64,000 bases of DNA from Ruminococcus sp. (GCA_017404145.1 JAFRCW010000040.1:62001-126000); one strand, 5' to 3'; shown: positions 43,925 through 51,001, counted from the first letter of the stretch. The notes: generated from the letters alone by a model not told the origin. Program-made: numbers and translations.

Positions 43925-44836
43925 ATGAAACTGATCGTAGCAGTTGATGAAAACTGGGGCATCGGCAAAAAGGGCGACCTTTTAAAGTCGATCCCCGACG
44001 ATATGAAATTTTTCCGCGAAACCACCAAAAGAGCGATCCTTGTCATGGGCTACAACACCCTGCTGTCCTTCCCCGGCAGCAAGCCCCTCCCCGGCAGGCT
44101 CAACATTGTGCTTGCCGATATCCCCGAGCTGCAGATCCCGGGCGTGGTGGTCTGCAACACGATGGATCAGCTGCTCTCGCTGCTCGAGAACTTCTGCTCG
44201 GACGACGTCTATGTGATCGGCGGCGGGATGATGTACCGCCAGCTGCTGCCCTACTGCGATACCGCGCTGATCACCAAGATGCGCTTTTCGGGCGACGCGG
44301 ACACCTTTATCCCGAACCTTGACGAGCTGCCCGAATGGAGCGTCAAGTCAGAGTCCGAGATAATGGATTATGAAGGGTTGAAGTTCTCTTTTGTAGAGTA
44401 CCGTAATTCCTCCCCCAATGCGCTTGCTTTCCGTTCTTTTGACAAGGATATCACAGAAGTGTTTGCCTCCAAAAAGGAGATCGAGTTCAATTATATCGAT
44501 TGCAAAGGAAGCTACCGGTCTGACTTGCGTGACCTGCTCGAACGATACTTCTATCCGATCAGAGACGGCGTAGCGCCGACGGACGTCCGTTTTTTCCTGA
44601 TGACAAGTACAAAAGAGGAGAAGAGCTCCTTCGGTCAACTCCTGTATTTCAAGCGCCTGACAGCGAGCGAAGCGGATTTTCAGAAGCTGAATGACCGCTA
44701 TCGGGACGAAGATGACTGCACCGGCAGAGCGTGTCCGGTTCGCGTCAAAAAGTCCGAGCTTGACGAATTTATCACATTCATCAATAAAGCTGCCTTTGAA
44801 GACGTCACAGCAAAATTCAAGGCAGATAAACCATAA
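43925..44836 (+). CDS. folA: Dihydrofolate reductase with unusual C-terminal extension
   Basis: 303 residues from ATG 43925 (AAAGGAC). Residues 1-160 are a full DHFR: VAVDENWGIGKKGDLLKSIPDDMKFFRETT, MGYNTLLSFPGSKPLPGR, VYVIGGGMMYRQLLPYCD, FSFVEYRN. It reduces dihydrofolate released by ThyA. Residues 161-303 form an extra domain (FNYIDCKGSYRSDLRDLLERYFYPIRDG, VRFFLMTSTKEEKSSFGQLLYFKRL) not part of normal DHFR (about 160 residues). The extension carries no recognised motif and could be a regulatory or partner-binding domain. Confidence 0.9.
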   Translation: MKLIVAVDENWGIGKKGDLLKSIPDDMKFFRETTKRAILVMGYNTLLSFPGSKPLPGRLNIVLADIPELQIPGVVVCNTMDQLLSLLENFCSDDVYVIGGGMMYRQLLPYCDTALITKMRFSGDADTFIPNLDELPEWSVKSESEIMDYEGLKFSFVEYRNSSPNALAFRSFDKDITEVFASKKEIEFNYIDCKGSYRSDLRDLLERYFYPIRDGVAPTDVRFFLMTSTKEEKSSFGQLLYFKRLTASEADFQKLNDRYRDEDDCTGRACPVRVKKSELDEFITFINKAAFEDVTAKFKADKP

Positions 44837-44865
44837 TTACAACTAACACAGAAAGGGGCTTTACT

Positions 44866-45234
44866 ATGAAATTTTACATCTGCGAGCATTGCGGCAACAT
44901 CATCGCAATGGTAAAGGAATCCGGCGTTCCGGTCATGTGCTGCGGTCAGAAGATGACGCTGATCGAGGCGGGCGTTACCGACGCCGCTGTTGAGAAGCAT
45001 GTTCCCGCCTATGAGGTGAAGGACGGTATCGTCAGCGTTGCTGTCGGCTCTGTCGCTCATCCGATGACGGACGCGCACTACATCGAGTGGATCGCGCTTC
45101 AGACAAACAAAGGTAACCAGCGTAAGACGCTCACTCCCTCAGACGAACCCAAGGCTTGTTTCGCTTTGTGCGAGGGAGAAGAGGTCAAGGCTGTCTACGC
45201 CTACTGCAATCTTCACAGCCTCTGGAAGGCATAA
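44866..45234 (+). CDS. dfx: Desulfoferrodoxin (superoxide reductase)
   Basis: 122 residues; GAAAGGGG site. The N-terminal desulforedoxin domain has Cys ligands CEHC (6, 9) and CC (25, 26). The C-terminal superoxide reductase centre II has His ligands in EKHVPAY and HPMTDAHYIEW and the final CNLHSLW (Cys and His). It reduces superoxide to peroxide without making oxygen, using electrons from rubredoxin-like proteins. Its pairing with rubrerythrin 41 bp downstream gives a two-step oxygen defence typical of anaerobes. Confidence 0.94.
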   Translation: MKFYICEHCGNIIAMVKESGVPVMCCGQKMTLIEAGVTDAAVEKHVPAYEVKDGIVSVAVGSVAHPMTDAHYIEWIALQTNKGNQRKTLTPSDEPKACFALCEGEEVKAVYAYCNLHSLWKA

Positions 45235-45275
45235 ACACACAGTAAACGGTTATACTGGTATAAAGGAGAGATATT

Positions 45276-45815
45276 ATGGCTAACAAATATGCAGGAACAC
45301 AGACCGAGAAAAACCTGCTTGCCGCCTTCGCGGGCGAGTCGCAGGCGAGAAACAAATACACCTACTTCGCGTCCAAGGCTAAGAAGGAAGGCTTTGAGCA
45401 GATCGCCGCGCTGTTCCTCAAGACCGCTGATAACGAGAAGGAACACGCCAAGCTCTGGTTCAAGGAGCTCGAGGGAATCGGCTCCACCGCCGAAAACCTT
45501 GCTGCCGCTGCGGACGGAGAGAACTACGAATGGACAGATATGTATGAGGGCTTTGCCAAGACCGCCGAGGAAGAAGGCTTTCCGGAGCTTGCCGCAAGAT
45601 TCCGTCTGGTCGCCGAGATCGAGAAGCACCACGAGGAGCGCTACCGCGCCCTGCTCCACAACATCGAGACCGCCAAGGTGTTCGAGAAGAGCGAGGTCAA
45701 GGTGTGGGAGTGCCGCAACTGCGGTCACATCGTTGTCGGTACCAATGCGCCTCAGGTCTGCCCGACCTGCAACCATCCGCAGAGCTTTTTTGAGATCCAC
45801 GCGGAAAACTATTGA
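45276..45815 (+). CDS. rbr: Rubrerythrin
   Basis: 179 residues; AAAGGAG site. The N-terminal four-helix di-iron domain has ligand motifs [24 protein letters not shown] and [10 protein letters not shown]. The C-terminal rubredoxin domain has WECRNCGH...CPTCNHP. It reduces hydrogen peroxide in anaerobes. Probably co-transcribed with dfx. A hairpin terminator follows and overlaps the end of the convergent gene. Confidence 0.95.
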   Translation: MANKYAGTQTEKNLLAAFAGESQARNKYTYFASKAKKEGFEQIAALFLKTADNEKEHAKLWFKELEGIGSTAENLAAAADGENYEWTDMYEGFAKTAEEEGFPELAARFRLVAEIEKHHEERYRALLHNIETAKVFEKSEVKVWECRNCGHIVVGTNAPQVCPTCNHPQSFFEIHAENY

Positions 45816-45830
45816 TATAAAGCGTAAAGA

Positions 45831-45858
45831 AAAGCTGAGCATCATGCTCAGCTTTTTT
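45831..45858. terminator. Terminator shared by rbr and the convergent cohesin-like gene
   Basis: AAAGCTGAGCAT/ATGCTCAGCTTT stem with TTTTTT on the plus strand. It covers the last codons of the minus-strand gene ending at 45848. Confidence 0.82.
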
Positions 45859-46624
45859 CGTTGTTATCGGGAGATTCTGTTTTGTCGTTATCATTATTTT
45901 CGGTTACATCGGTATTTTCAACGTCGGGTTTTCTGCGGCAGCGTTTTCCGATCAGGATCCCGAGGAAGAGCATCGCCGCCGAAAGAAGAACAAAGCCTGC
46001 CGTGATCAGGATTTTTTGAATAACGGGATAGTACGGATCGTGAAAATCCAAGAGCTCCTTTGACACGCTTTCGTCCGGGGTGCTTTTGCTGTCGGAGAGG
46101 GAGCGTGCGCCCGATTCGCTCAATGAGGACGACGCCTTCGGCGAGGCAGCCGTCTGATAAGAAGCGTTGTTTCCGACAGAGAGCTTCAGCGTGACCGATT
46201 TATCAATGTCGATGTGTTCTTCGCCGGACGCCGCAGCGGATACGGGAGAGAAGAGGACGGCGCTTTCGCCGTTTTGCAGCGCCTTGAATTTGCATATAAA
46301 GAGAGCGCCGCTTTTTGCTGTGGCAGAAGCGTAGATCAGGGATACGCCCTTGTCGGTTTTTCGGTATCTGACCGTTCCGTCTGAGCTGTCGGCTTTGACG
46401 CTTGCGTAATCGATCATCTTCGTGTCATAGGAGATATCCAGTTGAACGGCGCACACGGGAACACCACAGGAAAGGGTAACGTCAAAGGTCTTGCCCGCTT
46501 TCAGCATTCCGCTGACGTCCAGAGATAAAGATGCGTCTTTTGCAAAGGCGGAAACCGTGAACAAAAAGGAGAACAAGAGAAAAGGAAGGAATACACAGAG
46601 AACTTTCAGGATTCTGTTTTTCAA
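45848..46624 (-). CDS. Membrane-anchored cohesin-like protein
   Basis: 258 residues. Signal peptide MKNRILKVLCVFLPFLLFSFLFTVSAFA. One cohesin-like domain (about 29-155: LSLDVSGMLKAGKTFDVTLS, AVQLDISYDTKMIDYASV, GALFICKFKALQNGESAV), a Ser-rich linker (155-190), one TM helix (about 207-230: ILITAGFVLLSAAMLFLGIL) and a charged Asp/Asn/Glu cytosolic tail. A surface-anchored cohesin could hold dockerin-bearing proteins from the 3-17 kb block; binding is unproven. It overlaps the MATE gene start-to-stop by 4 bp (ATGA). Confidence 0.76.
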   Translation of the reverse strand: MKNRILKVLCVFLPFLLFSFLFTVSAFAKDASLSLDVSGMLKAGKTFDVTLSCGVPVCAVQLDISYDTKMIDYASVKADSSDGTVRYRKTDKGVSLIYASATAKSGALFICKFKALQNGESAVLFSPVSAAASGEEHIDIDKSVTLKLSVGNNASYQTAASPKASSSLSESGARSLSDSKSTPDESVSKELLDFHDPYYPVIQKILITAGFVLLSAAMLFLGILIGKRCRRKPDVENTDVTENNDNDKTESPDNNEKS

Positions 46625-48021
46625 TCGCTCACTTCCTTACTCCCGTTTTCGGCGAATTCCTGTGTAAGGTTGGTGATCCAGATCCCCTTGCGGATCATGA
46701 TTGCGCCGATGATGATTTTGATGACGTCCACCGCCTGCACGATCGCGTAAACAGCGAGGATCGGCAAATCGGTCAGCATACAGAGGATCACAGCAAGCGG
46801 AACCGTCACGACCCATGAGAACACACTGTCAAAAGCAAAGGTCACCAGCGTTTTGCCGCCCGAGCGCAGGGTGAAGTAGAGCGAGTTGAGGATCCCCTGC
46901 ACCGGGAAGAACAGCGCCGTGATGATGATGAACTCGGTCGCGAGCTGACGTACTGCATCAGTGGTATCATACAGCTGCGGGAACACGCCCGACAGCGCGA
47001 TCAGGATAGCGGTCAGTCCGACGCACAGCAGCGCTGTGAACCATGTGAGGGTGAAGGACTCTTTCTTAGCTCTGTCGTATTCTTCCGCGCCGAGCGACTG
47101 TCCGACCAGAATACCGACCGAATAGCCTAAGGCGACAAATACGACGTTGAGCAGATTACACAGCACGTTGGAGATATTGATGCCCGCGACGACCTCCAGC
47201 CCGCGGGTGGAATAGCACTGGGTCAGCACGGCGATCCCTGCCGCCCAGAGGAATTCGTTGATGAAGATCGGGATGGTTTTGGTGATTATCTTGCGAGAGA
47301 TTTCCGCCGGGATCTTCAGTGTGCGCCACAGTCCTTCGATGAACGGATGGCGTTTTCTGCGCGCATATGCCCAGATCACCAGCACGCCCATCTCCAGATA
47401 CCGCGCGATGACCGTTGCGATCGCCGCGCCTCTGACGCCCAGTCTCGGAAAACCCAGACTGCCGTAGATCAACAGCCAGTTGAACAGGATATCGGCGGTG
47501 ACGGAGACGATCCCCGCCGCCATCGGCTTGACGGAATCGCCCGTTTCGCGCAGAGAGCTCGAATAGATCTGGGTGACCGCCAGCGCGGGCAGCCCCAGCA
47601 GCATAATGTGCAGATAGTCCTTCGCGTGGCTCAGCGTCAGCGCAGCGTCAATCTCTGCGCTTTCGCCGTGCAGATAGAGATGGATGAGCCGGTTCTCGCC
47701 GAGCAGCAAGATGGCGATTCCCGCTGCGGTACAAACGATCGCGATGATCGCTTTCATACGCGTAGAGGCGCGCACGCCCTCGGTGTTGCCCTGCCCGTAG
47801 AACTGGGCGGTATAGATGCCGGGTCCGGACATTCCTCCGAACAGAGCCAGCGTAAAGACAAACAGAAGCTGACCGACGATAGATACCGCGGTCATCGCTT
47901 CGGTGCCTAAGCTGCCGACCATAATATGATCCACCAAGCCGACGGCGTTGGTGATACCGTTCTGGATCATTATCGGGATCGCGAGCAGCAGCGCGCGTTT
48001 TAATACATTTCGGCGGTCCAT
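46621..48021 (-). CDS. MATE-family multidrug/cation antiporter
   Basis: 466 residues with 12 predicted membrane helices in two halves. The first half starts LLAIPIMIQNGITNAVGLVDHIMVGSLGTEAMTAVSIVGQ and the second EFLWAAGIAVLTQCYSTRGLEVVAGINI, the usual MATE pseudo-symmetry. It probably exports organic cations with Na+ or H+. Upstream sequence contains AAAGGAGGCGG as ribosome site. The cohesin-like gene follows in the same operon. Confidence 0.9.
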   Translation of the reverse strand: MDRRNVLKRALLLAIPIMIQNGITNAVGLVDHIMVGSLGTEAMTAVSIVGQLLFVFTLALFGGMSGPGIYTAQFYGQGNTEGVRASTRMKAIIAIVCTAAGIAILLLGENRLIHLYLHGESAEIDAALTLSHAKDYLHIMLLGLPALAVTQIYSSSLRETGDSVKPMAAGIVSVTADILFNWLLIYGSLGFPRLGVRGAAIATVIARYLEMGVLVIWAYARRKRHPFIEGLWRTLKIPAEISRKIITKTIPIFINEFLWAAGIAVLTQCYSTRGLEVVAGINISNVLCNLLNVVFVALGYSVGILVGQSLGAEEYDRAKKESFTLTWFTALLCVGLTAILIALSGVFPQLYDTTDAVRQLATEFIIITALFFPVQGILNSLYFTLRSGGKTLVTFAFDSVFSWVVTVPLAVILCMLTDLPILAVYAIVQAVDVIKIIIGAIMIRKGIWITNLTQEFAENGSKEVSD

Positions 48022-48143
48022 TCTGCCGCCTCCTTTCTTTATCCGATCATTTATCAGCTGTTCAAAATGAAAGGATGCAAAAGGAGTTTGTCGCTAACGT
48101 CGCGAGCTGTCAAACGATCCGATTTTGATCGTCCTTTCAGGTC

Positions 48144-48869
48144 TTACAGCTCCGGCTTGAAAGCAGGCATCAGCTGTAATTTGAACAGATTTTTTTGATG
48201 TTTGGAGTCGATGAGTTCCTTACTGACGGGATTATCGATCTCGCCGGTACGGATATAGCGGTCGAGTTCCGCATAGGTAAAGCCGAGGTTATCCTCGTCG
48301 GTTTTGCCGCACAGTCCGTCGGAAGGGACTTTGTCGACCAGCTCTGCGGGAAGTCCGAGGAGTCTTCCGATCTGCTTGACCTCATCTACCGTCAGATAGG
48401 AGCAGGGGCTGAAATCTCCGACACTGTCGCCGTAGCGGGTGGAATAACCGACCCAGTCTTCCGAGAGGTTGCAGGTGTTGGCGACTCTGCCGTTATGACT
48501 TTGCGATACCGCATAGAGGGTCGCCATACGGATGCGCGGCGGCAGGTTCTGTCTGCTCTGCTCGCTCATCTCAAAGGGCAGATTCTTGACAAGACCGTCA
48601 TATGCGTCCTTGATGTTGACGATATAATGCTTGATACCGAGAGTATCCACCAAAAGCAGCGCTTTGTCGATATCCGCCTGCTCGCCGTTAGGCATCAATA
48701 CGCCGATGACGCGGTCTTTTCCCAGCGCTTCTGCGCACAAGGCGGCAACGATGGAGCTGTCCTTGCCGCCGGAGATCCCGACCACGGCGCTGTAGCCCTT
48801 TCCGTTTTCTTCAAAGAAATCGCGTATCCACTGGACACATTCGTTTTTGACTTTTTCCGCGTTAAACAT
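48144..48869 (-). CDS. nadE: NH3-dependent NAD+ synthetase
   Basis: 241 residues; start at 48869 after GAGAGG. The PP-loop is SGGKDSSIVAALCAEALG. The adenylate-binding region includes NTCNLSEDWVGYSTRYGDSVGDF and the C-terminal SDGLCGKTDEDNLGFTYAELD. No glutaminase domain, so ammonia is the nitrogen donor. It converts deamido-NAD to NAD. It is divergent from the E2-like gene, with 161 bp between the starts. Confidence 0.93.
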   Translation of the reverse strand: MFNAEKVKNECVQWIRDFFEENGKGYSAVVGISGGKDSSIVAALCAEALGKDRVIGVLMPNGEQADIDKALLLVDTLGIKHYIVNIKDAYDGLVKNLPFEMSEQSRQNLPPRIRMATLYAVSQSHNGRVANTCNLSEDWVGYSTRYGDSVGDFSPCSYLTVDEVKQIGRLLGLPAELVDKVPSDGLCGKTDEDNLGFTYAELDRYIRTGEIDNPVSKELIDSKHQKNLFKLQLMPAFKPEL

Positions 48870-48970
48870 ATCGGTACCTCTCTTCATTTTGATTGACGCT
48901 TCTATCATAACACCATTTCTGCCGTAATACAATATGGCAATACGACAAATTTAGCCGCGCTGTCGGTTTG

Positions 48971-48999
48971 TTGACAACTAAGCAGCGGCGTGTTATATT
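48971..48999 (+). promoter_or_regulatory. Promoter of the E2-like gene (twin 1)
   Basis: TTGACA (48971-48976), 17-bp spacer, TATATT (48994-48999). The block TTGACAACT...TGTTATATTGTAG...AAAACA is shared with 49630-49658. Confidence 0.7.
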
Positions 49000-49030
49000 G
49001 TAGCGGGAAAACACAAAAGGAGTGAACGTT

Positions 49031-49606
49031 ATGCCGACCAAAAGAGAAGAACGCTTGGCACAGGATTATGATGAAATGATGAAGATTCAGGATCGACCGT
49101 ATCTCTCATGGGTCGCGACAAAAGGAGAGCTTCCCTGCGCGGAGGAATATCTTCTGACCGTCAGGCTCAGGACCTATGCGCTTTGTGCGAAAGACGGCAG
49201 ATATACCGTCGGCGCTGTGCGTCGGTGTACAATCAGGGTAACGCTGTGGGATTCTTATCCCGCTGTCGCTCCGAACATCAAGATGCTCAGTATCCCTCCG
49301 GTGTTTCATCCCAACTGGTATTCGAAAGGCACCTACTGTCCCTTAGAGCCGTGGCGTCCGGAGGATTCGCTGAAAGACTACATCAAGCAGATGATCCTCA
49401 CGCTCCTGTATGAGCCGTCTCTGATCGAGACCGCTGCTCCGGCAAACTACAAAGCGCTGGAGTGGTATAATAAGAATCGGGATAATGATGCGCTGTTCCC
49501 CTGCGACAGGATCGAGCTCAGCGAAAATGATCCGCAGGAGCTTGCCGCCTTAGAAAAAGCCGCCGCGACCTTTGAGGAGATCGTTGACAGCCGGGCGTTC
49601 GGATAG
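49031..49606 (+). CDS. Bacterial ubiquitin-conjugating enzyme (E2/UBC)-like protein
   Basis: 191 residues; ATG 49031 lies 8 nt after AAAGGAG. The UBC core spans about residues 5-150. The signature order is that of eukaryotic E2s: a beta meander with TIRVTLWDSYPAVAPNIKM, then PPVFHPN (H93-P94-N95), then the candidate catalytic Cys103 in SKGTYCPLEPW. The Asn-to-Cys distance of 8 residues equals that in classical E2 enzymes. Helical DYIKQMILTLLYEP and ETAAPANYKALEWY follow, matching the E2 helix with the A..Y end. A 40-residue helical tail (161-191) is extra. No E1-, ubiquitin- or deubiquitinase-like gene adjoins it. Its substrate and partner are unknown. The stop codon is TAG. Confidence 0.85.
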   Translation: MPTKREERLAQDYDEMMKIQDRPYLSWVATKGELPCAEEYLLTVRLRTYALCAKDGRYTVGAVRRCTIRVTLWDSYPAVAPNIKMLSIPPVFHPNWYSKGTYCPLEPWRPEDSLKDYIKQMILTLLYEPSLIETAAPANYKALEWYNKNRDNDALFPCDRIELSENDPQELAALEKAAATFEEIVDSRAFG

Positions 49607-49629
49607 GTAAAAATTATACTCCCGGTATA

Positions 49630-49658
49630 TTGACAACTGATTTTTCCTGTGTTATATT
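49630..49658 (+). promoter_or_regulatory. Promoter of the small ORF (twin 2)
   Basis: TTGACA (49630-49635), 17-bp spacer, TATATT (49653-49658), with the same flanking words as the E2-like gene promoter. Confidence 0.7.
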
Positions 49659-49706
49659 GTAGGCAAGAAAACAGAGAGGCACATACCTTTCGGAAAGGAA
49701 ATTCAA

Positions 49707-49841
49707 ATGTTCAACATTCGTTTTGTTAACACCGTAATCGAATATCTGCATCTGGGTATGCTCCGCGATTATCGCGAGGGTTCTGGTTCCTTATGCTCAT
49801 ATGAGATCGGTAAAACAAAATGGTTGGACGTGTCTGATTGA
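49707..49841 (+). CDS. 44-residue ORF downstream of the E2-like gene
   Basis: ATG 49707 follows GGAAAGGAA. Sequence starts MFNIRFVNTVIEYLHLGMLR and ends TKWLDVSD. No family was recognised and no Gly-Gly end is present, so it is not a ubiquitin-like modifier. It is followed after 29 bp by a terminator hairpin whose loop repeats the palindrome CTCATATGAG found in the ORF, so it could be a regulatory leader rather than a functional protein. Confidence 0.5.
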   Translation: MFNIRFVNTVIEYLHLGMLRDYREGSGSLCSYEIGKTKWLDVSD

Positions 49842-49870
49842 CCGAAAATTCTGCGTATTGTAAATGACAA

Positions 49871-49905
49871 CCGCTTGCCTCTCATATGAGACAAGCGGTA
49901 TTTTT
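49871..49905 (+). terminator. Terminator/possible attenuator before the XRE gene
   Basis: CCGCTTG (49871-49877) pairs with CAAGCGG (49892-49898), with the palindrome TCTCATATGAGA inside the loop and TATTTTTG after. The same CTCATATGAG occurs at 49796-49805 and could pair with the loop copy at 49881-49890. Confidence 0.7.
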
Positions 49906-49956
49906 GTGTTCATTTATAAGCGGCAACAGACAATTTGAATTTCGGAGGTGAAAGGA

Positions 49957-50184
49957 ATGACCCGCTTACCTGTGATCAATATGGCTGCAACCGGTCAGAA
50001 TATCACGCGCTTGCGAAAACAAGCCGGCTTGACAGTGACCGCCTTGCAGCAGATCTTTGGTTTTGCAACGCCGCAGGCGATCTACAAGTGGCAGCGCGGC
50101 GCCGCCTTGCCCACGATTGACAACTTAGTCATCTTGGCGGCGGTATTCAATACCACGATCAACAATATTTTAGTCATTACATAA
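49957..50184 (+). CDS. Small XRE-family helix-turn-helix regulator
   Basis: 75 residues; ATG 49957 after CGGAGGTGAAAGG. The HTH spans about residues 12-68: NITRLRKQAGLTVTALQQIFGFATPQAIYKWQRGAALPTIDNLVILAAVF. It is nothing but the DNA-binding domain, as in many Firmicutes accessory loci. It sits between the E2-like/small-ORF genes and the tRNA array and is the obvious candidate to bind the twin promoters, though this is inference. Confidence 0.82.
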   Translation: MTRLPVINMAATGQNITRLRKQAGLTVTALQQIFGFATPQAIYKWQRGAALPTIDNLVILAAVFNTTINNILVIT

Positions 50185-50188
50185 AGTG

Positions 50189-50218
50189 CCGGAACTGCCG
50201 AAGGATCGGTAGTTCCGG
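50189..50218. other. Perfect-type stem-loop between XRE gene and tRNA array
   Basis: CCGGAACTGCCG pairs with CGGTAGTTCCGG (one G-U). It lacks a T run on the plus strand, so it is unlikely to terminate rightward transcription; a processing site is possible. Confidence 0.5.
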
Positions 50219-50224
50219 AAAAAC

Positions 50225-50299
50225 ACGGGGTTAGTGTAGTGGAAGCACGATAGACAGAAAGAGCTATAAGGACAGGTTCGAATCCTGTACCCGGTACCA
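50225..50299 (+). tRNA. Degenerate tRNA-like sequence with encoded CCA, anticodon unclear
   Basis: The acceptor arms ACGGGGT/ACCCGGT pair at 6 of 7 positions. The D arm is GTGT...GCAC and the T arm ACAGG-TTCGAAT-CCTGT is intact. A plus CCA closes it. The anticodon arm (ATAGACAGAAAGAGCTAT) is one nucleotide too long, and no position gives U33 with a normal 7-nt loop. Probably a tRNA pseudogene or tRNA mimic. Confidence 0.55.
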
Positions 50300-50306
50300 T
50301 CAACAC

Positions 50307-50383
50307 GGCTCGGTAATTCAAAAGAGCAGAATACCTGACTGTCTATCAGGAGGTTGCGGGTTCAAGTCCCGTCCGAGCCGCCA
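50307..50383 (+). tRNA. tRNA-Asp (GTC)
   Basis: GGCTCGG/CCGAGCC acceptor, G73, CCA encoded. Anticodon stem CCTGA/TCAGG with loop CTGTCTA (anticodon 50341-50343). The D loop (ATTC-AAAAGAGCA-GAAT) lacks the usual GG pair. Its 3' end (from 50371) is duplicated at 50575. Confidence 0.85.
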
Positions 50384-50427
50384 TATCAATCAAAAAACGA
50401 TATACAAGCGGAATCGGACGGGATTTG
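50371..50427 (+). repeat. 57-bp direct repeat, copy 1 (includes tRNA-Asp 3' end)
   Basis: Begins GTCCGAGCCGCCATATC inside tRNA-Asp and ends GGACGGGATTTG. It is identical to 50575-50631. Confidence 0.85.
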
Positions 50428-50574
50428 AAGGCGACCGTGCCAAGGCTCAAGCGTGCGAAGAGCCGCAGGTAAAAATGATTCGGCGAATCATTTTTAGGGA
50501 GAGCGCAGAAGTCACTTTTCGAATCTGACCTTGGCAACAAGCGAGGTAGTTTTTATCCAACAAATAAAGACAAC
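50428..50574. other. 147-bp segment between the 57-bp repeats
   Basis: No gene. It contains a hairpin AAAAATGATT-CGGCG-AATCATTTTT (50471-50495). The segment may be the remnant of a small insertion or of a larger excised element at the tRNA-Asp end. Confidence 0.5.
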
Positions 50575-50631
50575 GTCCGAGCCGCCATATCAATCAAAAA
50601 ACGATATACAAGCGGAATCGGACGGGATTTG
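50575..50631 (+). repeat. 57-bp direct repeat, copy 2 (duplicated tRNA-Asp end)
   Basis: Exact copy of 50371-50427, displaced by 204 bp. Only the last 13 nt of the tRNA (with CCA) are present, as at attachment sites of tRNA-targeting elements. Confidence 0.85.
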
Positions 50632-50667
50632 TTTGGTGGACCCCGAAATATTATAAAAAAATAAAAT

Positions 50668-50741
50668 GGGTCGTTGGTGTAGTGGAAGCACGGTAGTTTG
50701 TGGCACTATCAGCGCAAGTTCGATTCTTGCACTTCCCTCCA
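50668..50741 (+). tRNA. tRNA-His-like (anticodon GTG)
   Basis: Anticodon stem GTAGT/ACTAT with loop TTGTGGC, anticodon GTG; T arm GCAAG-TTCGATT-CTTGC; CCA at 50739-50741. The acceptor stem GGGTCGT/ACTTCCC has two mismatches, and neither G-1 nor C73, the main histidine identity elements, is encoded (T at both). Possibly not charged normally. Confidence 0.65.
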
Positions 50742-50748
50742 AATGAAT

Positions 50749-50824
50749 GCTGCGATGATGGAATGGCATACATATACGGCTAAGAACCGTAGTTCTGAGA
50801 GTTCAAATCTCTCTCGCAGCACCA
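50749..50824 (+). tRNA. tRNA with Leu anticodon (AAG) but class I fold
   Basis: Perfect acceptor GCTGCGA/TCGCAGC, A73, CCA. D arm ATG/CAT with GG in the loop; anticodon stem TACGG/CCGTA with loop CTAAGAA (anticodon 50782-50784). T arm GAGAG/CTCTC. The variable loop is only 5 nt (50792-50796), whereas bacterial tRNA-Leu has a long variable arm. Confidence 0.75.
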
Positions 50825-50829
50825 AATAT

Positions 50830-50901
50830 GGCCCCTTGGTCAAGCGGTTAAGACATCAGATTTTCAATCTGGGATCGTGGGTTCAACTCCCGCAGGGGCT
50901 A
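50830..50901 (+). tRNA. tRNA-Glu (TTC)
   Basis: GGCCCCT/AGGGGCT acceptor, A73, no encoded CCA. Anticodon stem TCAGA/TCTGG with loop TTTTCAA. Body matches ordinary Firmicutes tRNA-Glu (TTGGTCAAGCGGTTAAGACA). Confidence 0.85.
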
Positions 50902-50909
50902 CTACTATG

Positions 50910-50998
50910 GGTAGGTAGAAGCGTAATTGGAAGCGCCGCGGACTGTAACTCCGTCGCCCGTTTGGGTCTTGCCGGTTCAAGTCCAGCCCTGCCTACCA
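50910..50998 (+). tRNA. tRNA-Tyr (GTA)
   Basis: GGTAGGT/GCCTACC acceptor, A73, no encoded CCA. Anticodon stem GCGGA/TCCGT, loop CTGTAAC. Long variable arm CCCGTTTGGG as expected for Tyr. One T-stem mismatch (GCCGG/CCAGC). Confidence 0.8.
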
Positions 50999-51001
50999 TA
51001 T

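Noticed and set aside
49707-49841. Ubiquitin-like modifier for the E2-like protein
   Set aside because: Only 44 residues, no beta-grasp pattern and no Gly-Gly end.
50082-50540. Small minus-strand ORFs over the tRNA array
   Set aside because: They are translations of tRNA and repeat sequence, a frequent artefact.
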